Below, piece after piece: positions 14,972 to 23,496 of a stretch of 43,694 bases of DNA. The stretch comes from a bacterium (GTDB taxonomy: Bacteria; Krumholzibacteriota; Krumholzibacteriia; LZORAL124-64-63), in the NCBI GenBank assembly GCA_024231905.1, contig JAAEQC010000122.1, positions 1 to 43,694 on the forward strand. Direction: 5' to 3'. The notes below the pieces were generated by a model. It did no database searches, was not told the DNA's origin, and worked only from the letters and a program-made list of their open reading frames with translations. A program made the translations under genes and the position numbers. How positions within the stretch are numbered: position 1 is the stretch's first letter; each line of letters starts with the position of its first letter.

Positions 14972-15925
14972 TCATTTCTCCTCTTCCCGGGCCGGATTCT
15001 CGGTGGCGGCCTCGGCCCAGGTCTTGCCCTTGCCGTCGCCGGCAATGTGCGGCGCGGACCAGCCGATGTTCTGGTTCAACAGGTCGGGGACGTTCTTGGA
15101 GTGCTTGCTGCCGGGCAGGTTGGGTTCGTCGCCCCAGCGCACGGCGTGGTAGGCGAAGTACTTGCCCACGAAGTGGGACATGTGGGTGAGCGGGATGTAG
15201 GCCAGCAGCAGGCTCAACAGTACGACCGACACGGCGTACACCAGGCCGGGGTTCCCGGCCATGGGCAGGGCGCTGAACTTGGCGATCATCAGGTTGCCCA
15301 CGAAGGAGGCGACCGTGGTGAAGTCCCGGTCGAAGAGGACGACGTACAGCAGGGAGAACCCGAAGGCGACGATGAAGAACACCAGGTTGAAGATGTCCGC
15401 CGGGGAGGTGAAACTCTTCAGCCCGCGATCGGTCAGCCGCTTGATCAGCAGCCCGATCGCGCCGAAGATGCCCAGGATCATGCCGCCGAAGCCGCAGACC
15501 AGGACCACCCAGTGCAGCACCTTGAACAGGGCGCCTCCCTCCAGGTCCGGCCAGAAGGTCCGCAGGAGTCCCGACAGCACCATCAGCACCGTGCAGGCGG
15601 TGAGCATGTACAGACCGAAGTGGAAGGGGAAGGACTTGGTCCACATCTTCCGGTTGTGTTCCTTCAGGGCCACCAGGAAGAGGATCTCCGGGATCATGAC
15701 CTTGAGTTCGCCGGCGACCGAGGTCTCGCGCGGCTTCTTCCACCACTCGAAATCCTCCATGAAGGATCCGCCGTAGACGGCCTTGCCCCCGCCCTCGTGG
15801 GCCACGGGGTAGAGTTCCCAGCGCAGGTGTTGCGGCATCTTCGAGAACATGATGAAGCGACCGACGACGGCCGCCGCGAACACGAGCAGGGCTGCGTATG
15901 CGACTAGGTAGGGAATGACGTGCAC
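14972..15925 (-). CDS. DsrM/TmcC/HdrE-like cytochrome b membrane subunit (second copy)
   Basis: This 317-residue membrane protein has about six hydrophobic segments and the histidine pattern of NarI/HdrE-type dihaem cytochromes b (FHFGLYMLTAC, VLHWVVLVCGF, IPLTHMSHFVGKYFAYHAVRWGDEPN near the end). It would exchange electrons between menaquinone and the HdrD-like partner encoded one base downstream. The start is GTG at 15925 with AGGAG upstream. Length and the C-terminal HAVRWGDEPNLPGSK segment look closer to the TmcC/HmeC type than to the dsrM at 23497. No companion cytochrome c (TmcA) or TmcD is seen. Confidence 0.8.
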   Translation of the reverse strand: MHVIPYLVAYAALLVFAAAVVGRFIMFSKMPQHLRWELYPVAHEGGGKAVYGGSFMEDFEWWKKPRETSVAGELKVMIPEILFLVALKEHNRKMWTKSFPFHFGLYMLTACTVLMVLSGLLRTFWPDLEGGALFKVLHWVVLVCGFGGMILGIFGAIGLLIKRLTDRGLKSFTSPADIFNLVFFIVAFGFSLLYVVLFDRDFTTVASFVGNLMIAKFSALPMAGNPGLVYAVSVVLLSLLLAYIPLTHMSHFVGKYFAYHAVRWGDEPNLPGSKHSKNVPDLLNQNIGWSAPHIAGDGKGKTWAEAATENPAREEEK

Positions 15926-15947
15926 TGGGCTCTCCTCGGGCTCTCGG

Positions 15948-17759
15948 CTAACGCCGGGTCGCGTTGGACAGGAAGGCGGATACCGGATCCGTTTCCGTCA
16001 CGGATCCTCCCAATTCCTCTATGATCTGCCAGCCGAGGCGCCGGGCGCGCTCGGCGGCGTTGGCGTCGATGCACCAGGCCACCACGTTTCGCCCCCAACC
16101 CAGGCCCAGGCGCTCCTCCTCGAGGGCCTCGACCTCCTCCGCGTTGCGGAAGACGCAGCCGGAGATGGGCAAAGCGCCCATGACGATCCGCGAAGCGGGC
16201 GTCACGGGCAGGGGCACCGCCACCACCTCGGCGCCTGCCAGTTCCAGGCGCGCACCCAGTTCCCGCGGCTTGCCCACCAGGACCAGCCGGTGGCCGTGCA
16301 GGGGCCGGGGGGTGAACCAGTCCAGGTGCTCGGCGTGGGCCACCGTGGGGCCAATGATGAACAGGGCGGGCGGCTTCAGGTCCTCGTCGATGATGGCCTT
16401 GGGCAGCTCGGCCACCGCGGCCTTCACCACGTGTTGGGCGGACGTCGTGCCGCGGGAGATCATGGCCGCCGGCGTCGCCGGATCCAGGCCGCCGACCAGC
16501 AATCGTTCCACGACCACGGGCAGGGACGTGACGCCCATGTACCCCAGCAGCGTGGCGTGGGGGTCCTGGGCCATGAGGTCCCAGCGCACCTGGGGGCCGT
16601 CGGACTTGGCCGACTCGTGAGCCGTGACCATGGTCGCCCGCACGGCCTCGCTGCGGTGGGTCACGGGCATGCCGGCGTAGGCGGGAACCGCCACCGCCGA
16701 GGTGATGCCGGGCACGATCTCGAAGCAGATGCCCGCCTCGCGCAGGTCTTCGGCCTCTTCGCTACCCCGGCCGAAGACGTAGGGATCGCCGCCCTTGAGG
16801 CGCACCACCCGCTTGCCCTCCCGCGCCAGTCGCACGATGAGAGCGTTGATCTCTTCCTGGGGGACCGGGTGGTAGCCGGCGGTCTTGCCCACGCAATGGA
16901 GTTCCACGTGGACAGGCAGGTCCGTGGGCAGGGACGTGGCGGCGAGACGGTCGTACACCACCGCGTCGGCCTCCATCATCCGCTGGCGGCCGCGGAGGGT
17001 GAGCAGCCCGGCGTCGCCGGGTCCGCCGCCCACCAGGGAAACGAGCCCCGTGCAGGATCCCATGGGCAGGGGGGTGTCTGCCTGGGCGTGGTTGCGGGCA
17101 CGGGCGGGGGCTTCGCTGTTGGCAGGGCCGGTGTCGTGCTGCGGCAGGAGGAAGGCGTTCTCTTCGCTCTCGGTGGGTATGCGCACGGCGAAGGTGTCCG
17201 GGTCGACGGTGGCGCCGAAGAAGGCGTCGAAGGAGGCCTCCTGCTCGTCGCGGTCCATGTCCAGGGCGCGGACCGTGTCCCTGAACCGTCCCGCGGCCTC
17301 CATCCACTCGGCCCAGGGGTGTCCGAACCGGTGCTCCAGCAAGCGGCGCAGGCGGCGCACTGCGAAGGGCGCCTCGCCCTCGGAGGCGATGGCGATCTGG
17401 AGCTTGCCCCGTTGGACCCGCGCGGGCAGGTGGAAGGAGCAGAGGGGCGGGTCGTCGACCACGTTCACGGGGATGCCCGCGGCGTTGGCCTCCTCGTACA
17501 CCTGCCGGTTGACCTCGCGGTCGTCGGTGGCGGCGATGGCCAGGCAGTAGTCGGTGACTTCGCCGGCGCGGTAGACGCGCCGCTCGAGGGTGATGGTCCC
17601 GTCGCTGCCCAGATCCTCCAGGGCGTCGATGGGTTCCGGCGTCACCAGGGTCACCCGGGCGCCGTTGGCCAGCAGGGCCTCCAGCTTGCGCAGGGCGACT
17701 CCGCCGCCGCCGACGACCAGACAGGGCCGGTCGGTCACGTTGTACATGATCGGGTACAC
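15948..17759 (-). CDS. cysG: siroheme synthase CysG-type fusion with partial HemD-like C-terminus
   Basis: This 603-residue fusion makes the siroheme precursor. Residues 1-150 are a Met8/CysG-N precorrin-2 dehydrogenase (CLVVGGGGVALRKLEALL, with LAIAATDD). About 238-480 are the uroporphyrinogen-III C-methyltransferase (VSLVGGGPGDAGLLTLRG, VRLKGGDPYVFGRGSEE, VPGITSAVAVPAYAG, ALFIIGPTV). The last 120 residues (HRLVLVGKPRELGARLELAGAE onward) look like roughly half of a uroporphyrinogen-III synthase domain. GTG at 17759 follows AAGGAAGGA with good spacing. Location in the dsr operon fits supplying siroheme to DsrAB. Whether the shortened HemD part is active cannot be judged. Confidence 0.9.
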   Translation of the reverse strand: MYPIMYNVTDRPCLVVGGGGVALRKLEALLANGARVTLVTPEPIDALEDLGSDGTITLERRVYRAGEVTDYCLAIAATDDREVNRQVYEEANAAGIPVNVVDDPPLCSFHLPARVQRGKLQIAIASEGEAPFAVRRLRRLLEHRFGHPWAEWMEAAGRFRDTVRALDMDRDEQEASFDAFFGATVDPDTFAVRIPTESEENAFLLPQHDTGPANSEAPARARNHAQADTPLPMGSCTGLVSLVGGGPGDAGLLTLRGRQRMMEADAVVYDRLAATSLPTDLPVHVELHCVGKTAGYHPVPQEEINALIVRLAREGKRVVRLKGGDPYVFGRGSEEAEDLREAGICFEIVPGITSAVAVPAYAGMPVTHRSEAVRATMVTAHESAKSDGPQVRWDLMAQDPHATLLGYMGVTSLPVVVERLLVGGLDPATPAAMISRGTTSAQHVVKAAVAELPKAIIDEDLKPPALFIIGPTVAHAEHLDWFTPRPLHGHRLVLVGKPRELGARLELAGAEVVAVPLPVTPASRIVMGALPISGCVFRNAEEVEALEEERLGLGWGRNVVAWCIDANAAERARRLGWQIIEELGGSVTETDPVSAFLSNATRR

Positions 17760-17780
17760 GGCGATCCTTCCTTCGGTCCG

Positions 17781-19472
17781 CTAGTCGGCGGATGCGTCAG
17801 GTCGCGATTGCCAGCCCGCCAGGTCGCGCCACCTCACGCCGCCACCAACATAGGCCACAGTCCGGCCACGTCCCGTCATCCAGCGCGCGACCTCGGCGGC
17901 CCGAGGTCCTCGTTCGCATACGACCAGCCAGGGCCGGTCGTCGAGTTCATCCAATTTCGTCCGCGCCTCGCCCTGGGGGAGGCAGGTCACGCCGGCGCCG
18001 GCCAGGGGACGGGCTTCCGATTCCTCGGCGAGCCTCACGTCCAGGACCGCGGTCCGGTCCAGTTCTTCCGCCGGGGCCACGGGCGTCACGCCGTCCTCGG
18101 CGTTCTGGGCCACCATGGCCGCCACGGCCAAGGGATCGATGGCCGGTGCGTAGGGCGGCGAGTAGGCGTGCTCCAACTGCGTGAAGTCCGCCAGGGTCGC
18201 GCCCCGGGCCAGGAGCTGGGCCGCCACGTCCACGCGCTTGGCGACCTCGCCCGGTCCCACCGCCTGCAGGCCTGTCACCCGGCCGGTGGCCGGCTCCCAG
18301 GTGAGCTGCAGGGCGATCTCCGCCGACTCGGGCCAGTAGTCGGCCTTGTCGTGGCCGACGATCCAAACCGACCGGACCGCGAGGCCCCGGGCGGTGGCGG
18401 CCGCGCGGGTGATGCCCACGGCGGCCACGTTCAAGTCGAAGACCTTCAGGGCCGAGGCACCGGTCACGGCCGGGAAACGGTCCTCGCGCCCGGCCAGCAG
18501 GTTGGCCAGGGTGCGGCCCTGCCGGTTGGCCAGGGAGCCCAAGGGTACCCAGGCCGCCTCGCCGGTCACCGTGTGGCGCACTTCCGCCGCGTCGCCCACG
18601 GCCCACACGCCGGATACGGAAGTGGCCAGCCGTTCATCCACGGCGATGGCCCCGGTGGGACCGAGTTCGATCCCCGCGTCCGCGGCCAGTTCCGTCGCGG
18701 GGGCGACACCGATGGCCACCACTGCTGCGTCGGCCCTGATCTCTTCGCCGCCGGCCAGGTGGACGGTGACTCCATCTTCGTCGGGTTCCATGCGTTCGAC
18801 CCGGACGCCGGTGCGGAGGTCCACGTCGTTCTCCCGCAGGGCCGCTGCCACGATGGCCCCGGTTTCCGGGTCCAGCAGGCCCGGCAGGACCGTCGGCGCG
18901 GTTTCCAGCAGGGTCACTTCCGCGCCCCAGAGGGCGGCGAAGGCCTCGCAGAGTTCGCAGCCCAGGAAGCCCGCACCGACGACGATCACGCTGCCGATTC
19001 CGCCGCGGGCTAATTCCTTGTGTAAAGGTGGTACATCGGCGGCCGTGTGGAAAGTCCGGACACGAGGATGTTCGGATTGGTTCGGCAAGCGGCGCGGGCG
19101 CGCCCCCGTGGCCAGGACCAGGTCGTCCCAGGAAAGGGTCTCCTCGGTGCCGTCGGCCGCGCGAACCGTGAGCTTCCGCGCCGTCGGATCGAGGGTAACG
19201 GCCCGCCGTCCGGTGAGCATCTCGATGCCCTTGACGTCCGTGAAGTAGGACTCGTCGCGGGTGGTGCCGTCGGCGGTGCGGTGCAGGATTTCCAGTTCGG
19301 CGATGTCGCCGGAGAGCACGTAGGGGAGGCCGCAGGCGCCCCAGGAAAAGGACTCCTCGGTCTCGACCACGGTAACGCGCCAGTCGGGGCACAGACGTGC
19401 CAGGCGAGCGGCGCACCGCAGTCCGGCGGCCGACGCTCCGACGATGACGACGCGATGCATCACGTCAGACAA
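17781..19472 (-). CDS. CoA-disulfide/persulfide reductase with C-terminal rhodanese domain
   Basis: The 563-residue protein combines an FAD/NAD(P)H pyridine nucleotide-disulfide oxidoreductase of the CoA-disulfide reductase class (GASAAGLRCAARLA; redox Cys47 in SWGACGLPY; second Rossmann VVGAGFLGCELCE; GVWAVGDAAE) with its dimerisation domain and a C-terminal rhodanese domain whose loop reads CERGPR (Cys with the usual CxxGxR pattern). This CoADR-rhodanese architecture is known from NAD(P)H-dependent persulfide reductases (Npsr). It starts at TTG 19472, chosen because GGAGG lies six bases upstream. Inside the dsr operon it may reduce persulfide or polysulfide, perhaps feeding sulfur to DsrC; that is inference. 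Confidence 0.87.
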   Translation of the reverse strand: MSDVMHRVVIVGASAAGLRCAARLARLCPDWRVTVVETEESFSWGACGLPYVLSGDIAELEILHRTADGTTRDESYFTDVKGIEMLTGRRAVTLDPTARKLTVRAADGTEETLSWDDLVLATGARPRRLPNQSEHPRVRTFHTAADVPPLHKELARGGIGSVIVVGAGFLGCELCEAFAALWGAEVTLLETAPTVLPGLLDPETGAIVAAALRENDVDLRTGVRVERMEPDEDGVTVHLAGGEEIRADAAVVAIGVAPATELAADAGIELGPTGAIAVDERLATSVSGVWAVGDAAEVRHTVTGEAAWVPLGSLANRQGRTLANLLAGREDRFPAVTGASALKVFDLNVAAVGITRAAATARGLAVRSVWIVGHDKADYWPESAEIALQLTWEPATGRVTGLQAVGPGEVAKRVDVAAQLLARGATLADFTQLEHAYSPPYAPAIDPLAVAAMVAQNAEDGVTPVAPAEELDRTAVLDVRLAEESEARPLAGAGVTCLPQGEARTKLDELDDRPWLVVCERGPRAAEVARWMTGRGRTVAYVGGGVRWRDLAGWQSRPDASAD

Positions 19473-19524
19473 GCTTGACCTCCGGGGCGGCGGCCGTTCG
19501 CGCCGCCCGTGTTGTCGTTCGGAC

Positions 19525-20685
19525 CTACAGGGCGTCGATCTCCTCGCGCACCGTCAGGGCGATTTTCCACAACCCGGTCAGGATGAGGAACCCGATCCCG
19601 TAGACGCCGATGGTGACCATGGTCTCCCACGAGGACGGGAAGTACTCGGTGACGTGGCCCAGGGGGTTGGGGATGAAGCCCGCCACCACCAGGCCGAGGC
19701 CCTTTTCGATCCACACGGCGACGATGATCGCGCCGCAGATGAAGGGCAGCACCTTGTGGTTCTCGCGCAGGCGCGGGAAGTAGAGCAGGACCAGCGAGAG
19801 CAGGGACAGGGACACGGACAGCCACATGGCCGGCGCCAGGCCCGACTTGCCCTCCAATCCCACGAACAGGTACTGGAAGTGATGGACGTGCTCGGGAATG
19901 TCGCTGTACAGCCCGGTGAAGAGCTCCACCGCCACGAAAAAGATGTTCACCGACAGGGCGTAGGTCACGATGAGGGACAGCTTCTTCAGCGCCTCCTCGC
20001 CCGGGTCGAACTTGGTGAACTTCCGCAGCAGCAGCGACAGGATGATCAGCAGGCTGGGGCCGGACGCGAAGGCCGAGGCCAGGAAGCGCGGCACCAGGAT
20101 CGCCGTCAGCCAGAAGGAACGGGCCTCGAGACCCGAGTACAGGAACGCCGTCACCGTGTGGATGCTAACGGCCCAGGGGATCGAGAGGATGATCACCGGC
20201 TTGATCCAGTGGGGCGGCGCTACCTGGTTGCGCTCGGATGTGAAGACCACCAGGCTGATCAGGACGTTCAGGCCCAGATAGCCCATGAGCGACATCATGT
20301 CCCAGAACATGAGCGAGTTCGGACTCGGGAAGCGGATCACGTTGATCACGCGCGACGGCTGGCCCATGTCCACGAAGATGAAGAGCATGCACATGATGAC
20401 CGCGGAGATGGCCAGGCATTCGCCCAGGATGACCATGCGACCGAACGGTTTGTAGTTGTGCAGGTAGTAGGGAAGGACGACCATCACCGCCGAGGCGGCC
20501 ACGCCGACCATGAACGTGAACTGGGCGATGTAGAGACCCCAGGTCACGTCGCGGTTCAGGCCGGTGATCTCCAGACCGTGGTTCAGCTGACGCCAGTAGG
20601 CGAAGAATCCCGCGGCGATGATCAGGACCAGGACCGAGATCCAGGTCCAGTAGCGCGGGCTGCCCTTGAGTGCCTTCTCCAGCAT
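19525..20685 (-). CDS. dsrP: DsrP, NrfD-type membrane subunit of DsrMKJOP
   Basis: The 386-residue, NrfD-family integral membrane protein has about ten membrane segments. It is the quinone-binding partner of DsrO. Typical features are the N-terminal tail then WTWISVLVLIIAAGFFAYW, DVTWGLYIAQFTFMVGVAAS, and the C-terminal YGIGFLILTGLWKIAL. It starts with ATG at 20685, 16 bases after dsrO, with GAGGAAG as its ribosome site. It is the last subunit of the canonical dsrMKJOP run, whose order is complete (M, K, J, O, P). It is about 30 residues shorter than the paralog at 9667. Confidence 0.93.
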   Translation of the reverse strand: MLEKALKGSPRYWTWISVLVLIIAAGFFAYWRQLNHGLEITGLNRDVTWGLYIAQFTFMVGVAASAVMVVLPYYLHNYKPFGRMVILGECLAISAVIMCMLFIFVDMGQPSRVINVIRFPSPNSLMFWDMMSLMGYLGLNVLISLVVFTSERNQVAPPHWIKPVIILSIPWAVSIHTVTAFLYSGLEARSFWLTAILVPRFLASAFASGPSLLIILSLLLRKFTKFDPGEEALKKLSLIVTYALSVNIFFVAVELFTGLYSDIPEHVHHFQYLFVGLEGKSGLAPAMWLSVSLSLLSLVLLYFPRLRENHKVLPFICGAIIVAVWIEKGLGLVVAGFIPNPLGHVTEYFPSSWETMVTIGVYGIGFLILTGLWKIALTVREEIDAL

Positions 20686-20701
20686 GACTTCCTCACACTC
20701 C

Positions 20702-21466
20702 TCAGACGATGTAGAAGACGCTGGGCGCGGTCCCCAGGTTCGGCTTCCGGCGAATGGTATTCGTGGTCCGCAGCAGGCGGGACACCTCGGACTCGGGATC
20801 GCTCAGGTCGCCGAAGAGCAGCGCACCGCATTCGGCGGTGACGCAGGCCTCGACGCAGGCCGGGATCTGGCCCTTGGCCAGCCGTTCCTCGCAGAAGTTG
20901 CATTTCTCCACGACGCCCTTGGTCCGCGTCGGGTAATCCGATTGGATGTCCTGCAGGTAGGGCCGCGGGTCCTTCCAGTTGAAGCTCCGCGATCCGTAAG
21001 GGCAGGCGGCGATGCAGTACCGGCAGCCGATGCAGCGGTGCATGTCGATGGTGACGATGCCCTGCTCGTCCTTGAACGTGGCCTGGGTGGGGCACACCCG
21101 CACGCAGGGGGGACGTTCGCAATGGTTGCAGAGCACGGGCACGTTGCGGTCGCGCAGGGAGTCCTCGATGTAGGGGTGCACCTGGTTGGGGAAGGCCTGC
21201 GGGTACTTCTCCTTCCAGATCCATTTCACCTCGTGGGCTTCCTCGGGAATCTTCGGCACGTTGTGGGCCAGGTGGCAGGCGTCGGTGCAGGCAGTGCAGC
21301 CTTCCTTGGCCTGGCACTTGCGCGTGTCGACGACCATGGCCCAGTGGGTGCCCTCTTCCTGGACGGGACGTCCGCCGGTCGAGGCCAGGGCGGCCGCCGG
21401 GGCCGTGGCGCCGAGGCCGAGCACCGAGCCGGCCAGTTTCAGGAAGTCTCTCCTGTCCTTCTCCAT
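20702..21466 (-). CDS. dsrO: DsrO, periplasmic ferredoxin-type subunit
   Basis: The 254-residue protein has a Tat signal (DRRDFLKLAGSVLGLG) and four [4Fe-4S] motifs: CQAKEGCTACTDAC, CNHCERPPCVRVC, CIGCRYCIAAC, and CNFC paired with CVEAC. It links the DsrJ cytochrome to DsrP on the periplasmic face. The ATG overlaps the stop of dsrJ (TGATG), so translation is coupled. All ligands are present. The protein is clearly homologous to the DsrO at 8937 but has a longer loop (about residues 75-100) after the first cluster. Confidence 0.95.
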   Translation of the reverse strand: MEKDRRDFLKLAGSVLGLGATAPAAALASTGGRPVQEEGTHWAMVVDTRKCQAKEGCTACTDACHLAHNVPKIPEEAHEVKWIWKEKYPQAFPNQVHPYIEDSLRDRNVPVLCNHCERPPCVRVCPTQATFKDEQGIVTIDMHRCIGCRYCIAACPYGSRSFNWKDPRPYLQDIQSDYPTRTKGVVEKCNFCEERLAKGQIPACVEACVTAECGALLFGDLSDPESEVSRLLRTTNTIRRKPNLGTAPSVFYIV

Positions 21467-21858
21467 CACTCGGCCCCCCTCGGTTCGACGTGGCACTCCC
21501 AGCACTTGGGACTGACCCCGACGTAGTCGTGGCAGCGGTCGCAGAAGTTGGCCTTGTTGGTGTGGCACTTCATGCAGGTGTTCTGCAGGCTCATGTCGTA
21601 GTCGGTGTGGTGTGCGTCGGACGTGTAGGTGCGCACGCCCTTGCGGACGACCGAGTCCCGCCATTGGTTGAGCAGGTCCATGTGCCAGGTCCGCATGTAC
21701 TCCTTGGACTCGACGCACTTGGTCTCGCCCGCCGGGTACTCCAGCTCGGGCCGGTAGTCCGACCGTCCCTGGGTGGCGGAGAACCACACCGGGAAGCTGG
21801 CCAGGACCAGGAAGATCACCAGTCCGACGACGATCCTGCCGGTATCACGACTCGCCAT
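21466..21858 (-). CDS. dsrJ: DsrJ, triheme periplasmic cytochrome c
   Basis: The 130-residue protein has an N-terminal membrane anchor (VVGLVIFLVLASFPVWF) and three haem motifs, CMKCH, CDRCH and CWECH. The KCVESKEYMRTWHMDLLNQW block carries the conserved cysteine that acts as haem ligand in DsrJ. The start at 21858 lies within the end of dsrK (14-base overlap), and the stop overlaps dsrO, so J is tightly coupled on both sides. The role is electron exchange on the periplasmic side of DsrMKJOP. Confidence 0.94.
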   Translation of the reverse strand: MASRDTGRIVVGLVIFLVLASFPVWFSATQGRSDYRPELEYPAGETKCVESKEYMRTWHMDLLNQWRDSVVRKGVRTYTSDAHHTDYDMSLQNTCMKCHTNKANFCDRCHDYVGVSPKCWECHVEPRGAE

Positions 21859-23494
21859 CGTTCGCCTCCTTTTCCTCGGCACCGGGAAGCGGTTCGAGCC
21901 TCAGGTTCATGGTCCGCTCCTTCTGGCCCTTCATGACCATGGCGTTGGCCACCAGTTCGTGCACGCCCGTGACCTGGACCCCGGGGGCCCAGTAGTCGCA
22001 GACGGTGACGAGGGTGGCGCGGTCGATGGCGCACACGCAGGCCAGCTGGTTGACGTCGTACTTCTCCTGGACGTGGCGCACGGCCGTGCCGCGGGGCATG
22101 CCGCCGCGCAGACGCATTTCCATGTTCTCGTCCGTGCCCAGTCCCGCCCCGCCGCCGCAGCAAAAGGTCTGCTCGCGGATGGTGTTCTCGGGCATCTCGT
22201 GGAAGTTGTTGCAGACGCTGTTGATGATGTAGCGCGGCTCCTCGAGCAGACCCATGGCGCGCGCCGGGTTGCAGGAGTCGTGGAAGGTGACCCGGACGTG
22301 GTCGTTCATCTTCGGGTCCAGCTTCAGCTTGCCGTGCTTGATCAGATCGGCGGTGAACTCGGTGATGTGGATCATCTTCGTGGAGCGCGAGTTCTCGAAG
22401 ACCGTGCCCGTGATGGGCGACTTCGGCACGTCCAGGAAGTCGGCCGGACCGTTCATGGTGTCCATGTACTGGTTCAGCACGCGCCACATGTGGCCGCACT
22501 CGCCGCCGATGATGTACTTCACGCCCAGCCGCTTGGCCTCGGCGTAGATCTTGGCGTTGAGCTTCTTCATGACGTCGGCCGAGGTGAAGAGGCCGAAGTT
22601 GCCGCCCTCCGAGGCGTAGGTGCTCCAGGTGTAGTCGAGCCCGATCTCCTCGAAGAGCATCATGTAGCCCATGCAGGTGAACGTGCCCGGGTCCGCGAGG
22701 AAGTCGCCCGACGGCGTCACGAAGAGCACCTCGGCACCCTTTTTATTAATGGGCGGGTCGATGTGTATCCCGGTCACGTCCTCGATGTCCTCGCAGAAGA
22801 ACTCGAGGGTGTCCTTCAGGCCGTGGGGCTGGATGCCCAGGTGGTTGCCCGTGCGGTGGCAGTTGGCCACGGGCTCCATGATCCAGTTCACGCCCAGACC
22901 CAGCTCGTGCAGCATCTCGCGGGCCATCATGGTGATCTCGGCCGTGTCGATACCGTAGGGACAGAACACGGAGCAGCGCCGGCATTCGGTGCACTGGTAG
23001 AAGTAGTAGAACCACTCCTTGATCACGTCCATGGTGAGCTTGCGGCCGCCGCAGGCCCGGCCGAGGATCTTGCCCACGGTCGTGAAGTCGTTGCGGTAGA
23101 TGGACCGCACGAGTTCGGCCCGCAGCACCGGCATGTTCTTGGGATCACCGCCGCCGATGAAGAAGTGGCACTTGTCGGCGCAGGCGCCGCAGCGCACGCA
23201 GGTGTCCATGAAGATCCGGAACGACCGGTACTTGCCCAGCAGCTCCTTGAACTTCTTGTGGATGATCTCCTGCCAGTTTTCGGGCAGCTGCCAGTCCTCG
23301 TCCGCCGGCGACCATTCCCGGGGATTGGGCATGCCGAGGGATTCGAGGTGCTTCGGCTTGGTCGGGTAGATCCAGCTGCCGGGACGGAAGTCCGCCGGCT
23401 GGTCCTGCCAACCCTCCTTGGGGGGATTCAGATCGATCTGCTGCAGTTCTTCCTGCTTGTAGAACTCCATCTGATCCGGCTTGTGCTCCGCCAT
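21845..23494 (-). CDS. dsrK: DsrK, HdrD-like catalytic subunit of DsrMKJOP
   Basis: The 549-residue cytosolic protein has two ferredoxin motifs (CVRCGACADKCHFF and CTECRRCSVFCPYG) and the catalytic CCG-type segments GGECGHMWRVL, FHDSCNPARAM, TFCCGGGAG and LACVCAIDRATL. DsrK is the site where the DsrC trisulfide is reduced with electrons from DsrM. The ATG at 23494 is two bases downstream of the dsrM stop. The length matches known DsrK. A C-terminal tail after VHELVANAMVMKG is charged and likely flexible. Confidence 0.95.
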   Translation of the reverse strand: MAEHKPDQMEFYKQEELQQIDLNPPKEGWQDQPADFRPGSWIYPTKPKHLESLGMPNPREWSPADEDWQLPENWQEIIHKKFKELLGKYRSFRIFMDTCVRCGACADKCHFFIGGGDPKNMPVLRAELVRSIYRNDFTTVGKILGRACGGRKLTMDVIKEWFYYFYQCTECRRCSVFCPYGIDTAEITMMAREMLHELGLGVNWIMEPVANCHRTGNHLGIQPHGLKDTLEFFCEDIEDVTGIHIDPPINKKGAEVLFVTPSGDFLADPGTFTCMGYMMLFEEIGLDYTWSTYASEGGNFGLFTSADVMKKLNAKIYAEAKRLGVKYIIGGECGHMWRVLNQYMDTMNGPADFLDVPKSPITGTVFENSRSTKMIHITEFTADLIKHGKLKLDPKMNDHVRVTFHDSCNPARAMGLLEEPRYIINSVCNNFHEMPENTIREQTFCCGGGAGLGTDENMEMRLRGGMPRGTAVRHVQEKYDVNQLACVCAIDRATLVTVCDYWAPGVQVTGVHELVANAMVMKGQKERTMNLRLEPLPGAEEKEANDGES

Positions 23495-23496
23495 GT

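Noticed and set aside
15915..19013. Long plus-strand open frame opposite cysG and the CoADR-rhodanese gene
   Set aside because: Translation is repetitive Gly/His/Arg-rich with no motif, while the minus strand encodes two well-recognised enzymes.
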